In this document: in pieces, positions 1-8,600 of the stretch | Layout of the letters: each line of letters opens with the position of its first letter | How positions within the stretch are numbered: position 1 is the first letter of the stretch | DNA from: Mesorhizobium muleiense | Lineage (GTDB): Bacteria; Pseudomonadota; Alphaproteobacteria; Rhizobiales; Rhizobiaceae | Direction: 5' to 3' | Length of the DNA stretch: 64,000 bases | Assembly: GCF_900099905.1 (NCBI RefSeq) | Contig: NZ_FNEE01000001.1 | Span: 49,091-113,090 of the forward strand | The notes under the pieces: generated by a model | Databases searched by the model: none | What the model saw: only the letters and a program-made list of their open reading frames with translations | What the model was told of the DNA's origin: nothing | Program-made: the position numbers and the translations under genes

Positions 1-144
1 CAGGCGGCCAAGCCTGAGAAGCCGAAGGCCGAGGAGCAGCCCGCCGCCGAGCAGCAGCAGGCCGAGCCCGAACAGGCGGCCGAGCCCGAACCACAGAAGC
101 AAGAAAACAAGGCGTGCGATCCGCAGACTGGGGCGAACTGCTAA
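1..144 (+). CDS. C-terminal tail of a Pro/Glu/Gln/Ala-rich protein (partial)
   Basis: The window opens inside a reading frame that continues for 47 codons to a TAA. The visible tail is low complexity, dominated by Ala, Glu, Pro, Gln and Lys, with repeats of the type AEPEQAAEPEP, and it ends in a short segment with two cysteines (ACDPQTGANC). Such tails are common on rhizobial periplasmic or envelope proteins, but no domain is visible and the function cannot be told. The call of a real gene rests on the open frame and on the strongly biased but non-random composition. The start lies outside the window. Confidence 0.55.
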   Translation, partial: QAAKPEKPKAEEQPAAEQQQAEPEQAAEPEPQKQENKACDPQTGANC

Positions 145-209
145 GTGTGCGGGTACAGACTACGGGCACTGCGATCGTTCCACCGCGGTGCCCACTGTGA
201 GCCGAGCCT

Positions 210-659
210 TCATTGGTCGCGGTGACTGCTGGGGTCGCGGTGATTTTTGGCAACTTCGCCACCCGCCGTAAGCCATCTTGCATCGAACCAGCGGTCCGCC
301 GGTCCGCCATAGGGCAGCCGCGTGATATCCCAATGGCTGACGAAGCGCGCATAGGCGTCCCACACTGGTGGACCGCCGCCGATGAAGACGACGCGGCCAG
401 CAAAGCGCTGGAGTGTGTCCTCGGGATCCATGCTGGAGCGAACGACGACAAGGTCCCGATCAGCGCGAGCAAAATCCGGAACGCTCGCGATCGTCTTGGG
501 ACCGGCGAGCAAGACGTGTCCTCTGGTGAGGTCGAAAAATCGTGCAACGTCGGCGACGAACTCCGGCGACCGGTTGCCTTCCCAGGGAAGGCCCCCTTTG
601 AGGCCGAGCTGCCCCGCTTGGCCAATGGCACAGACAACTCTAACGACAGTCTTCTTCAT
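210..659 (-). CDS. Dihydrofolate reductase-like protein
   Basis: The product is 149 residues long, close to the usual 155-170 of bacterial DHFR. The N-terminus has the family layout: a hydrophobic strand (VVRVVCAIG), then QLGLKGGLPW, which resembles the substrate-loop region containing LPW of DHFR. A later GGGPPVWDAY resembles the GG-x-x-(I/V)-(Y/W) NADPH-binding region. The start is ATG with a GGAG ribosome site just upstream on the minus strand. If functional it would reduce dihydrofolate with NADPH in the cytoplasm. The C-terminal strands are short and the protein could be a divergent DHFR-like reductase rather than the housekeeping FolA. It stands alone, with no thymidylate synthase gene beside it. 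Confidence 0.6.
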   Translation of the reverse strand: MKKTVVRVVCAIGQAGQLGLKGGLPWEGNRSPEFVADVARFFDLTRGHVLLAGPKTIASVPDFARADRDLVVVRSSMDPEDTLQRFAGRVVFIGGGPPVWDAYARFVSHWDITRLPYGGPADRWFDARWLTAGGEVAKNHRDPSSHRDQ

Positions 660-864
660 GCGTACTCCACCGATAGCCGGTCTGGTCGCATTCGCAACGC
701 TTGCACGTCATGCTGCGCCACGCGCCTTTTGTATGAGACCCAAACAGCCTCGAACGCGCAGCCTTACTCCGCCGCGGCTGGCTGGTCCACCGCCTCGTTG
801 AAGAGGTGGTTTTGAATGTCGTCGGCCGGACTATGGAACTCCTTCTCACAAGTCCATCCCGACA

Positions 865-913
865 CTGAAACAAACGAAACACTTCGAGTTCGGCGCGGAA
901 AAACGCCTGAAAC
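865..913 (+). repeat. GAAAC-rich intergenic repeat, copy 1
   Basis: This stretch begins CTGAAACAAACGAAACACT and ends AAAAACGCCTGAAAC. The same two blocks, about the same distance apart, recur at 5890-5940 and 7551-7601. Each copy lies 60-135 bases upstream of a start codon on the same strand; here the gene is the DUF1127 ORF at 976. Apart from this repeat, bases 660-975 show no gene. It may be a promoter-associated element or a dispersed repeat; function unknown. Confidence 0.6.
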
Positions 914-975
914 AGCGATGGTTTAAATCCAATGGCACCGCTGCATCCCGCGGCGCCAATCAATGGAGTATTGCG

Positions 976-1152
976 ATGTCGAGAATGCGAGCAGCTTACC
1001 GCTCATTTCGGAATTACCGGATTCACCGCATGGCGGAACGGACCCTTGCGGCAATGGACGATGGCCTCCTGAAGGACATCGGGATCAGCCGGTCCGAGAT
1101 TGGCTTGGTGGTCCGCGGCTTGCAGCGTGGCCAAGAAGACAAGGCGGGCTGA
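976..1152 (+). CDS. DUF1127 family small protein
   Basis: A 58-residue basic protein beginning MSRMRAAYRSFRNYR and carrying the DUF1127 core: an N-terminal Arg-rich helix, then AAMDDGLLKDIGISRSEI, which matches the family pattern L-x-x-L-x-D-x-x-L-x-D-I-G-(I/L)-(S/T)-R-x-(D/E)-I. DUF1127 proteins are abundant in alphaproteobacteria, and members in Agrobacterium have been linked to control of RNA turnover and of phosphate and carbon metabolism. The gene starts at ATG about 60 bases downstream of the GAAAC-rich repeat and stops at TGA. It is recognised from its motif despite its small size. Confidence 0.75.
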   Translation: MSRMRAAYRSFRNYRIHRMAERTLAAMDDGLLKDIGISRSEIGLVVRGLQRGQEDKAG

Positions 1153-1261
1153 GTCCATGGCCACCTTCTGGCGGCGTCCGCCGCCAATGCCCCATCTGGC
1201 GGCCTCCGCCGCCAATGCCCACGAGACGGGCGATCCGCGTTGCCGGCAAAGGCGGCAGCGC

Positions 1262-1972
1262 TCAGGAGTAGAGGTAACCCATGCCGCGGATCGTCCTGAT
1301 CACCTCCGGCTTGGAGGGATCGACCTCGATTTTCTTCCGCAGGCGCGAAACGCGAATGTCGATGCTGCGATCGAAGGGATCCCACCCGCGGTCATGGGCG
1401 AGTTCGAGCAGTTGATCGCGGTTGAGTACGCGTCCGCGATGTTCGCTGAATACTTTCAGAAGCCGGAACTCCATCGGGGTGATCGCTATTTCGGCCCCCT
1501 CGGCGTTGTATAATTTGTGTGCGTCCGGGTCGAAGCGGCACTTGCCGAACTGGAGCTGGTGAGGGCCCAGAGTACTCGCTTTCCCCGCAGCGCGTTCGCT
1601 CGCCGATGTCCTGCGCAGCACGGCCTTGACCCGCGCCAGCAGCTCCCGCAGGTCGACGGGCTTGACGACATAGTCGTCGGCGCCGATCTCCAATCCGACA
1701 ACGCGGTCGACGATTTCCGCCGATCCGGTCAGCATGATAATGGCAACGTCTGAGTGCTCTCGTAGATATCGCGCCAGGGAGAGGCCATCCTCACCTGGCA
1801 TTCGGATATCCAATATGACCACATCGACGTGCTGGCTCTCAATAAGTTCACGCAGGGCAGGCCCCGCGTTGGCGGGCGTCACGGCATAGCCATGGTGCTC
1901 GAGATATTCCGCCACCGTGTCGCGGATATCCGGTTCGTCATCGCAGACCACTATGTGTGCGTGCGTCGTCAA
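1262..1972 (-). CDS. OmpR/PhoB-family response regulator
   Basis: A 236-residue two-domain regulator. The receiver domain (about residues 5-120) has the acidic pair at D11/D12, the phosphoacceptor D55 in VVILDIRMPGEDG, a Thr/Ser switch in IIMLTG, and the conserved lysine in DDYVVKPVD. Residues about 140-236 form a winged-helix DNA-binding domain with ITPMEFRLL and SRLRKKIE, typical of OmpR/PhoB. The only start near the receiver N-terminus is TTG; no ATG is available in frame. The gene lies 69 bases downstream of the large hybrid kinase on the same strand, so the two are probably one operon and cognate partners. The signal and targets are unknown. Confidence 0.9.
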   Translation of the reverse strand: MTTHAHIVVCDDEPDIRDTVAEYLEHHGYAVTPANAGPALRELIESQHVDVVILDIRMPGEDGLSLARYLREHSDVAIIMLTGSAEIVDRVVGLEIGADDYVVKPVDLRELLARVKAVLRRTSASERAAGKASTLGPHQLQFGKCRFDPDAHKLYNAEGAEIAITPMEFRLLKVFSEHRGRVLNRDQLLELAHDRGWDPFDRSIDIRVSRLRKKIEVDPSKPEVIRTIRGMGYLYS

Positions 1973-2041
1973 AATCGACCACCGAACAACCAGCCCAATG
2001 GATAAGTTGGCTCTAAAGTGACGTGCAAATCAACGGGTCTG

Positions 2042-5000
2042 TCAAGCATTGTTGTTGACCAGATTAGAGACAAACGAACGGAGCTCGTTCGGTTTGATCG
2101 GTTTCTCGAGATAGGGCCGTTTCGCGGCGCGCAGGAACATCTGCGCGTCCGGACTGATTGTGTCCCCCGTCAGGAAGGCTAACCTGTCGAGTTCAGCCGG
2201 ATGGAGCTTGGCAATCTGGTTGAACAATCCCCGCCCGTCCATATCAGGCATTTTCAGATCGCTCAGGATCAGCGCGAAATTGCGGTTCTTGAGGTGCAGC
2301 AGCGCTTCTTCGCCGGATCTGGCAATGGTGACGTTGAAACCATCTCGCCTGAGCACCTCAGCAACCAGCTCACCCACTTCCTCTTCGTCGTCTACCACCA
2401 GACAGGCAATGCCGGTCGAATTCGGGAGCTCGTCTTCGGCCGTTTCGGTTCCGTCGTCGAGACGGTCCGAAGCAGGCAGCGAAAGTATGAAGGTCGAGCC
2501 ACCCCCCTCTGGGGAATCGACCTCGATGGTTCCTCCATGGGATTGAACGATACGATGACAGAAGGATAGCCCGATCCCGGTTCCTGCTCCAATCTCCTTG
2601 GTCGTGAAGAACGGCTCGAAAATCCGGGGAAGTATCTCTTTGGGAATTCCCGGACCGGTGTCGGCAACGCTGACGACTATGTTGCCGGTTCTAGGGTGAA
2701 GCCGCGTTGAAACCGTGATTGTCCGTCGCCCTTGCCAGCCGTGCAACGCCTGTTCTGCATTGACAAGCAAGTTGATCAGCACCTGGCCAAGCTGATCGGG
2801 ATCCGCCCAGATCGGCGGAAGACCAGGTTCAAGATGAACTGAAAGCCCGATGTCCGACGATCGAATCGAATAGCTCGCCACTTCGACCGCTTCGGAAATG
2901 ATATCGTCGATCGCAACGTTTGAGGTTCGCGTCGGCTGCTGTCTGGCCATAGCCAGGAAAGTCTTGACGATCCTGGCGCAGCGTTCGGCTGCCTTGCTTA
3001 TCTTGTCGGCGCGTTCGACGACCTTGGCGTCGGCAGCGGTCTCCTTCATCAGCGATGACAGGCCAAGCACCACCGAGAGCGGATTGTTGAGCTCATGCGC
3101 CACCCCGGCCAGCAATCCACCGAGCGCCGCCATTTTCTCGTTCTGGTGCAGCGTCTCGCGCTGCCGCTCCAATTCCTGCTGCATTTTTATCCGGTCGGTG
3201 AGATCGTAGGCGTGGGAAACAATCACCTTCTCACCGTGGTAATCGATCAGTCGAGACGAAACCGAGCACCAGCAGGTTCCACCGTCCTTGCGTTTGAGCT
3301 GGGTTTCGAAATCGTCGACTAATCCCGTCGCGAGCAGCCGCTCAACGTATCGGATCCGCTCTGAAGGATCGACATAATAGTCGACGGCGCTGGTGACGTC
3401 GCCGAGCAGTTCAACGGTGGCGGGGCTGCGGTAAAGCAGCTTCCCATCATGCGCGCGGGTCATCTGGATGTTGACGGGGCAGGCTTCGAGGACTTTACGG
3501 ACCAGTTCATCCGCTTCCTTGGCCGCCTCCTCGGCCCGCTTGCGCTCTGTAATCTCGACACGGGTAACCACGAACCCGCCTTCGCGGGTCGGACAGTTCG
3601 AGACAAAAAACCAACGCCCGTCCGTATGACGGAATTCCTGTTGCCGGAACTCGCGGCGGTCCCGTGCCCTCTCGGCAAGCCAGTCGTCGATCTTGTCGCG
3701 TGGGACCGGAAACTGGTTGCGCTCTGCGGTCACGCGCAGGAAATCGAACCAGTTCACCCCGGGAACGAGCACATCCGCGCTTATCGCGTGCATCTGGCGA
3801 TACCTGCTGTTGGCCAGCACCAGGCAATCGTTGCTGTCGTAGAGGGCAAACCCTTCGGCCAGAGATTCGATCGCGTCGATCAGCCGTTCGTTCGCCTTGC
3901 GCGTTTCTTGCTGGGCGGCGATCATGCCGGTGATATCGGTCGTGTTCGACACGATCACCTGCCTTCCCTGGAAATCGATCAGGCGAGCGGAAATCGAAGC
4001 CCAGAAGGCCTTGTTCTCGGTGTCGTACTGCTGGACCCGAAAATCATCGATCCTGCCCTTTTCGATCAGGGTGCGCTCCAATACTGCGCTCTTGTCTGGA
4101 TCGACATAATGGTCGGTTATCCGAGGACGGTCGGCGTAGAGATCTCTGGTAGCAGGATTGCGGTAGAGCGTTTCTCCCTCGAACGTGGTCATGCGTATCG
4201 GCGAAGGGCAGGCATCGAGCACCTTTTGCAGCAGCGTCGTGGCGTCGCGCTCGAAAGCCTCGGCCTTCTTGCGCTCGCTGATGTCGGTGCGCGTTACGAC
4301 GAAGCCGCCAAGATCGGTGGGATGTATCGATACCGAGTGCCATTTGCCGTCGGAGAGGGGGACCTCGAAATGGGAGTGGAACTCGATCCGGCTTTGGAGC
4401 CGCTCGTCGAGCCACTCATCCTCGCGCCCAACCGCATTGCGGTACACGCCGCGCCTGGCGGATTCGCGGAGGAGTTCGTTCCATTCCACCCCCGGTTCGA
4501 CGAGATCCCGCACCTGGTGGTTCAGTTCGCGGTAAAGGCTGTTGCACATGACCAGGCGGTGGTCTTCGTCGTACAGCGCGAATCCCTCGGAGAGTGATTC
4601 AACGGCGTCTGCGAGCATCTCCCGCGCCGCGGCGACTTCGCCGTCACGCTTCTTCTGCTTGGTCACATCGGCGATGCCGGCGAGAACCACTCGCCGGCCC
4701 TGGAACTCGACGATCCTGAGATTGCCCGTGGCCCAGAACTCCTGGCCATCGGGTCTTTTGAGGAGCACCTCGCAATTTTCGACGACGCCCTTCTGCATGA
4801 GCTCCCGATTGATTTCCCGGTGCTTCTCGGGATCGACAAAGTAATCGCCAAGCCGCACCGTCTCGCGTTGCGCCTTTCTGCTCCATCCAAGCAGCCGTTC
4901 GGCAGCATTGCTCTGGTAGATGAGTTCCCCCGAACTTGCGTCGTTCATCCATACCGGCAACGGATGATGCTTGATCAGGAAACCGAACAGATCCTCGCGC

Positions 5001-5731
5001 TGCTTGCGTTCCGTGATGTCCAATACCCCGATGATGAGCGAGGGGCGCCCTCCGTAGACGCCGCGACGGCAGTTGGTCGAACACCAGACGGCCGATCCGC
5101 TTGTGTTTCTAAGCTGGATTTCGTGATCCCGGACGATCTCGCTGTGGCTGGCGAGAGAACTGATTTCATCGAATTCGCCAGAATTCACGAAATGATCCGT
5201 CAGGAATTGCGGCTCGTTCGGCGTCCATTTTCGGCCAAGCAGGTTCGACGCGTCGAGGCTTTCGTAGAGGATCTGCCCGCTTCCCGCGTCCACCACCCAA
5301 ACCGGCAGCGGGTGACTGTCCGTGATGCAGCGGAATATCTCAGCGTTCTCCTGGTGCGCGATCTGCGCCCGCTTCATCTCGGTAATGTCGACGCTTACCA
5401 GGGCCATGCCGCCATCCGGCCGAGGATGTGCGGTGAGCAACTTCCACCGGCCATCCAATGTCTCAGCTTCAACTGGAGCGTCGTCGATTTGCGTCCATCG
5501 CGCCGCGGCGCTTTCAACAAATGCGTTGCCGGGCTCGATGGGGCGGCCGTCGAAACTCTTTAGACGTGAGAGGGCTTCGGCGACTGCGGCAATGGCGTCC
5601 GTCGGCTGCATCTCGCCGCGGTCGAGCCACCGGCTTCCAAATATCTGCGGATTGCTGTCGACGAGAACATGGTTGGCGTCAAAAAGGGCATAGCCTGTGT
5701 GTGTGGATGGCACCGGATTATCAGGCCGCAT
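2042..5731 (-). CDS. Multi-PAS hybrid sensor histidine kinase
   Basis: A cytoplasmic-looking protein of about 1229 residues without an evident membrane segment. About seven PAS units occupy residues 10-860. They fall into two alternating types: one with EGFALYD near the start and DGRW...GGFVVTR near the end (units 1, 4, 6), and one with CP-x-P-I or HPLPVW (units 2, 3, 5, 7). A HisKA domain follows with the phosphoacceptor in [11 protein letters not shown] (about 890). An HATPase domain comes next with an N-box ([10 protein letters not shown]), ADTGPGIP and [10 protein letters not shown]-terminal receiver (about 1105-1229) carries VVDDEEEV and [11 protein letters not shown]. The ATG at 5731 is preferred because an AAAGGGA site precedes it; a longer frame runs to 5794 without a good site. 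It forms an operon with the OmpR-type regulator downstream. Confidence 0.92.
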   Translation of the reverse strand: MRPDNPVPSTHTGYALFDANHVLVDSNPQIFGSRWLDRGEMQPTDAIAAVAEALSRLKSFDGRPIEPGNAFVESAAARWTQIDDAPVEAETLDGRWKLLTAHPRPDGGMALVSVDITEMKRAQIAHQENAEIFRCITDSHPLPVWVVDAGSGQILYESLDASNLLGRKWTPNEPQFLTDHFVNSGEFDEISSLASHSEIVRDHEIQLRNTSGSAVWCSTNCRRGVYGGRPSLIIGVLDITERKQREDLFGFLIKHHPLPVWMNDASSGELIYQSNAAERLLGWSRKAQRETVRLGDYFVDPEKHREINRELMQKGVVENCEVLLKRPDGQEFWATGNLRIVEFQGRRVVLAGIADVTKQKKRDGEVAAAREMLADAVESLSEGFALYDEDHRLVMCNSLYRELNHQVRDLVEPGVEWNELLRESARRGVYRNAVGREDEWLDERLQSRIEFHSHFEVPLSDGKWHSVSIHPTDLGGFVVTRTDISERKKAEAFERDATTLLQKVLDACPSPIRMTTFEGETLYRNPATRDLYADRPRITDHYVDPDKSAVLERTLIEKGRIDDFRVQQYDTENKAFWASISARLIDFQGRQVIVSNTTDITGMIAAQQETRKANERLIDAIESLAEGFALYDSNDCLVLANSRYRQMHAISADVLVPGVNWFDFLRVTAERNQFPVPRDKIDDWLAERARDRREFRQQEFRHTDGRWFFVSNCPTREGGFVVTRVEITERKRAEEAAKEADELVRKVLEACPVNIQMTRAHDGKLLYRSPATVELLGDVTSAVDYYVDPSERIRYVERLLATGLVDDFETQLKRKDGGTCWCSVSSRLIDYHGEKVIVSHAYDLTDRIKMQQELERQRETLHQNEKMAALGGLLAGVAHELNNPLSVVLGLSSLMKETAADAKVVERADKISKAAERCARIVKTFLAMARQQPTRTSNVAIDDIISEAVEVASYSIRSSDIGLSVHLEPGLPPIWADPDQLGQVLINLLVNAEQALHGWQGRRTITVSTRLHPRTGNIVVSVADTGPGIPKEILPRIFEPFFTTKEIGAGTGIGLSFCHRIVQSHGGTIEVDSPEGGGSTFILSLPASDRLDDGTETAEDELPNSTGIACLVVDDEEEVGELVAEVLRRDGFNVTIARSGEEALLHLKNRNFALILSDLKMPDMDGRGLFNQIAKLHPAELDRLAFLTGDTISPDAQMFLRAAKRPYLEKPIKPNELRSFVSNLVNNNA

Positions 5732-5791
5732 GGTCGTTCCCTTTGTTCGCGTGATCCCGCGAGGGCGGATAATAGCCCCTCTTTGTTTCAG

Positions 5792-5812
5792 CACGCGTTC
5801 GGCCGACGCGTG
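5792..5812. promoter_or_regulatory. Inverted repeat upstream of the hybrid kinase
   Basis: CACGCGT and ACGCGTG face each other around a 7-base spacer, 61 bases upstream of the kinase start. Flanking bases include TTTGTTTCAG, the reverse complement of the start of the GAAAC-rich repeat. The site lies between the divergent kinase and FAD oxidase genes and could be a regulator-binding site; this is suggestive only. Confidence 0.35.
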
Positions 5813-5889
5813 ATTTGTTTCAACTGTTTCGGCGCGTGGGCGACATCGCCGGCGCTGACGTGTCGCCTGTCATCCCCGTGGGGCGCGCG

Positions 5890-6190
5890 CTGAAACAAAC
5901 GAAACACTCCCACCACACCACAGAAAAACGCCTGAAACGAAGGCGGTGTAGGACAAGAAGAGCCGCAGATGCGGCAGATTCAACCGGCGAAGCGCAAATG
6001 TCCAGCGCCCAGGATGAACAATCTAGTCTTGGCGAGTGTCGACGCGTCTTGCTCTGAAACCTGAGGGTTCAATATGGATAAGCCAGTTACTTCCCACGAT
6101 TTCCCCGACCGGCTCCGCGCGAGCCTTATTGACCAAAACCATCCGGCCTATGAAGAGGCTCGCGGGCTCTACAACGCCATGATCGACAAG
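5890..6190 (+). repeat. Partial duplication, intact copy (GAAAC repeat, leader and 5' end of the FAD oxidase gene)
   Basis: This 301-base stretch contains GAAAC-rich repeat copy 2 (5890-5940), the leader and the first 39 codons of the FAD oxidase. It aligns along its whole length with 7551-7851. Shared landmarks are CTGAAACAAACGAAACACTC, ATCTAGTCTTGGCGAG, GAAACCTGAGG before the start codon, GATTTCCCCGACCGGCTCCG and GCCATGATCGACAAG. The duplication therefore covers regulatory region plus coding start. Confidence 0.8.
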
Positions 6191-7456
6191 CGGCCGCGCT
6201 GGATCATCCCCTGCGCCGAGGTCGCCGATGTCGTCGCGGCAGTCAATCATGCCCGGGAGAAGCAGTTGCTTCTTGCCATTCGCGGCGGCGGCCACAGCGG
6301 TCCGGGCTTCGGCAGTTGCGACGGCGGAATGGCCATCGACATGTCGCCGATGAATCGGGTCGATATTGATCTCGGGACCAGCACGGTCCGCGTCGAGGCC
6401 GGCTGCACCCAAGGCGATGTCGACCGCGCCACCAGCGCTCATGGGCTGGCGGTGCCGGCTGGCCTCGTCTCGTCCACAGGCATCGCCGGACTGACGCTGG
6501 GCGGCGGCACTGGCCATCTAACGCGCAAACACGGCCTCACCATCGACAATCTGCTTGCGGCCGAGGTCGTGCTGGCCGACGGCAGCGTCGTGACGGCAAG
6601 TGAGAACGAACACCCGGAGCTGTTCTGGGCGCTGCGCGGCGGCGGCGGCAACTTCGGCGTCGTGACGCGCTTCACATTTCAGGCGCATCCGGCGAAGGAT
6701 GTCTATGCCGGGCCGATCTTCTTCGACATCGAGCATACCGCAGAGATCATGCGCTGGTACCGCGGCTTCCTGCCCGGAGCGCCGCGAGAGCTCGGGATGT
6801 TCTTCGGCATCAAGACGGTGCCCTCCTGCGACCCTTTCCCGCGCGAGATCTGGGGAAGGCGCGTCTGCGCGCTGATCAGCTGCTACAACGGCGCGGAGGA
6901 GGACGGCATCCGGGCGATGCAGCCCGTGCGCGACGCGCTTCCCGGGCCACTGATGGACGGTATGATGCAGATGCCCTTCGTCGATCTGCAGGCGCTGTTT
7001 GATCCGCTGCTGCCGAAGGGCTTGCAGTGGTACTGGAAGGGCGATTATGTCGACGAGCTGTCCGATGCGGCCATCGCAGCCCATGCCGAGCACAGCTCGA
7101 AGACGCCGAGCGAACTGTCGCTGATGCACCTCTACCCCATCGACGGAGCGGCCCAGGAAGTGCCTCCGGACGCTACCGCCTGGGGAGCGCGGCGAGCGCG
7201 TTGGTCCATGGTTATCGCCGGCATCGACCCCGACCCGACGAAGGCGCCCGCGCTGAGGCGCTGGGCAAGCGAGTATTGGGCCGCGGTGCACAAGCACAAC
7301 CCGCATGGTGGCGCCTATATCAACTTCATGATGGATGATGAAGGCGAGGCGCGTGTACGCGCCGCCTACGGCGCCAACTATGAGCGGCTCGTCGCGGCCA
7401 AGCGCCAATACGATCCGGCGAACCTCTTCCGCGTCAACCACAACATCCGGCCGTAA
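6074..7456 (+). CDS. FAD-binding oxidoreductase with berberine-bridge (BBE) C-terminus
   Basis: A 460-residue flavoprotein of the PCMH/vanillyl-alcohol oxidase fold. The motif AIRGGGHSGPG (about residues 73-83) carries the histidine that binds FAD covalently in 6-hydroxynicotine oxidase-type enzymes. GLTLGGGTGHLTRKHGLTID and LRGGGGNFGVVTRF are the other FAD-binding stretches. The C-terminus ends in DPANLFRVNHNIRP, the usual BBE-domain ending. It should oxidise a small organic substrate (sugar, alkaloid-like amine or alcohol) with oxygen or another acceptor; the substrate cannot be read from sequence. There is no signal peptide. The ATG at 6074 follows CTGAGGG. A decayed partial copy of the gene start lies just downstream (7734). 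Confidence 0.88.
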   Translation: MDKPVTSHDFPDRLRASLIDQNHPAYEEARGLYNAMIDKRPRWIIPCAEVADVVAAVNHAREKQLLLAIRGGGHSGPGFGSCDGGMAIDMSPMNRVDIDLGTSTVRVEAGCTQGDVDRATSAHGLAVPAGLVSSTGIAGLTLGGGTGHLTRKHGLTIDNLLAAEVVLADGSVVTASENEHPELFWALRGGGGNFGVVTRFTFQAHPAKDVYAGPIFFDIEHTAEIMRWYRGFLPGAPRELGMFFGIKTVPSCDPFPREIWGRRVCALISCYNGAEEDGIRAMQPVRDALPGPLMDGMMQMPFVDLQALFDPLLPKGLQWYWKGDYVDELSDAAIAAHAEHSSKTPSELSLMHLYPIDGAAQEVPPDATAWGARRARWSMVIAGIDPDPTKAPALRRWASEYWAAVHKHNPHGGAYINFMMDDEGEARVRAAYGANYERLVAAKRQYDPANLFRVNHNIRP

Positions 7457-7550
7457 GCCGAGGCTGACAGGCCTGTGGCATGCGCAAGCCGGTGTCGCGC
7501 CATCGAGGACGACCATCCACAAAATGCGTCCCGCCCCGTCGCGCGTGCCT

Positions 7551-7851
7551 CTGAAACAAACGAAACACTCCCACCGCGATGCAGAAAAACGCCTGAAACG
7601 AAAGCGGTGTATGACAATAAGATCCGAAGACGTGAAAGAATAAACCGACGAAACGAAAATATCCAGAGCCTAAGACCGAACATCTAGTCTTGGCGAGGGT
7701 CGACATTTTTTGCTCCGAAACCTGAGGTTCAAAATGCATAGGCCAGTTGCTTCATACGATTTCCCCGACCGGCTCCGCGCGAGCCTTGTTGGCCAAAAAC
7801 ACCCGGCCCATGAAGCGGCTCGCCGGCTCTTGCAACGCCATGATCGACAAG
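7551..7851 (+). repeat. Partial duplication, decayed copy
   Basis: This stretch matches 5890-6190 over its full length, starting with GAAAC-rich repeat copy 3 (7551-7601), then the leader and the first codons of the FAD oxidase gene. Small insertions and deletions cancel out, so both copies are 301 bases. Similarity stops just after GATCGACAAG. The copy sits about 95 bases after the parent gene's stop codon, as in a tandem duplication followed by loss. Confidence 0.8.
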
Positions 7852-7934
7852 GGGCAGACGTCAACCCCGCTACGCGACGGCTGATCGGGAACAGCCGCCA
7901 TTCGTACGGCCGCGCTGACACTGCCGATTGGTGA
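7734..7934 (+). pseudogene. Truncated, frameshifted copy of the FAD oxidase N-terminus
   Basis: From ATG at 7734 the frame reads MHRPVASYDFPDRLRASL, almost the N-terminus of the intact oxidase (MDKPVTSHDFPDRLRASL). Similarity continues to about codon 32. There CTCTACAAC of the parent is CTCTTGCAAC here, a one-base insertion that shifts the frame; the DNA still matches the parent through ATGATCGACAAG. The remaining codons to TGA at 7934 are unrelated, and nothing of the FAD-binding domain remains. A GAGG site still precedes the ATG, so a 66-residue peptide could be translated, but there is no reason to expect activity. Confidence 0.8.
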
Positions 7935-8135
7935 TGATCTCGGCTGCCATTGAGCAGCCCACCGAACAGCGCACGAACGCAACAAGAGACGTGCGCTTCA
8001 CAACCTGCCGCCGCACATCCAGGAGGATAGCGGTTGGTCGGTTTGCCCAAAGTGCATGAAAAGACGGCTTCATCGATGCGGTGCGGGGCACGGCGCGTTG
8101 AGGCCAAACGCTAACCCTCAAAATGGAGAATTGAA

Positions 8136-8405
8136 ATGCTCAAGATCGTTCTTGCCACTGCCACCTTGCTGTTTGCCTCCGGCATGGCTTTTGCCGGCAG
8201 CGACCACTATGGCTCCGACTACAGCCATGGGTCCTTCTATCCGAAGACCGGTGACCATTCGATGGCGTCCGACAACGGCTACGCGCTCGACCCGAGCGGC
8301 ACAGCGAGTGTCGACACGACCGACAGCGCACCGACCTCGGCAGGAAAATCGATCTTCGATAAGCCCGCACCGGGTTACGGACAGGGGATGTGGGGGAGCC
8401 GATAA
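8136..8405 (+). CDS. Small secreted protein, DUF680-like
   Basis: An 89-residue protein with a clear Sec signal peptide (MLKIVLATATLLFASGMAFA, cleavage expected after AFA) followed by GSDHYGSDYSHGS. The mature part of about 69 residues is small, polar, rich in Gly, Ser and Asp, and lacks cysteine. The signal peptide running straight into AGSDHYGS resembles the DUF680 family of Mesorhizobium, whose function is unknown. The start is backed by AATGGAGAATTG upstream. It is likely periplasmic or exported. It stands alone, with a strong hairpin 30 bases downstream. Confidence 0.7.
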   Translation: MLKIVLATATLLFASGMAFAGSDHYGSDYSHGSFYPKTGDHSMASDNGYALDPSGTASVDTTDSAPTSAGKSIFDKPAPGYGQGMWGSR

Positions 8406-8435
8406 CAGCGTTCGGCCACACGGTCGGGATTCGAC

Positions 8436-8467
8436 TTCCAGGCGGCGGGCTCGCCCGCCGCCTGGAA
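8436..8467. terminator. Perfect 15-bp GC-rich inverted repeat
   Basis: TTCCAGGCGGCGGGC is followed after two bases by its exact reverse complement. It lies between the DUF680-like gene (plus strand, ending 8405) and the ABC exporter (minus strand, ending 8601), where a bidirectional transcription stop is expected. No T-run follows, so it may instead be a REP-type element. Confidence 0.55.
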
Positions 8468-8600
8468 TCACCTCACGCCCAGCGCAGGGAAGATCCTTTC
8501 GATCGCGTAGCGTGGGCTGGAGCGGGCTTGGTTGCGCAGCCCGATCGGGTGCGTTTCAGGAGAACTCTCCTCGGCCCGAGCTTTGCGAGCGGCATCTCAT

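Noticed and set aside
3449..4597. Plus-strand open frame (382 codons) opposite the hybrid kinase
   Set aside because: Lies entirely over PAS repeats of the kinase on the other strand and shows no family features.
865..7601. CRISPR array suggested by GAAAC-type repeats
   Set aside because: Only three copies kilobases apart, each with an internal variable stretch; there are no regular spacers and no cas genes.
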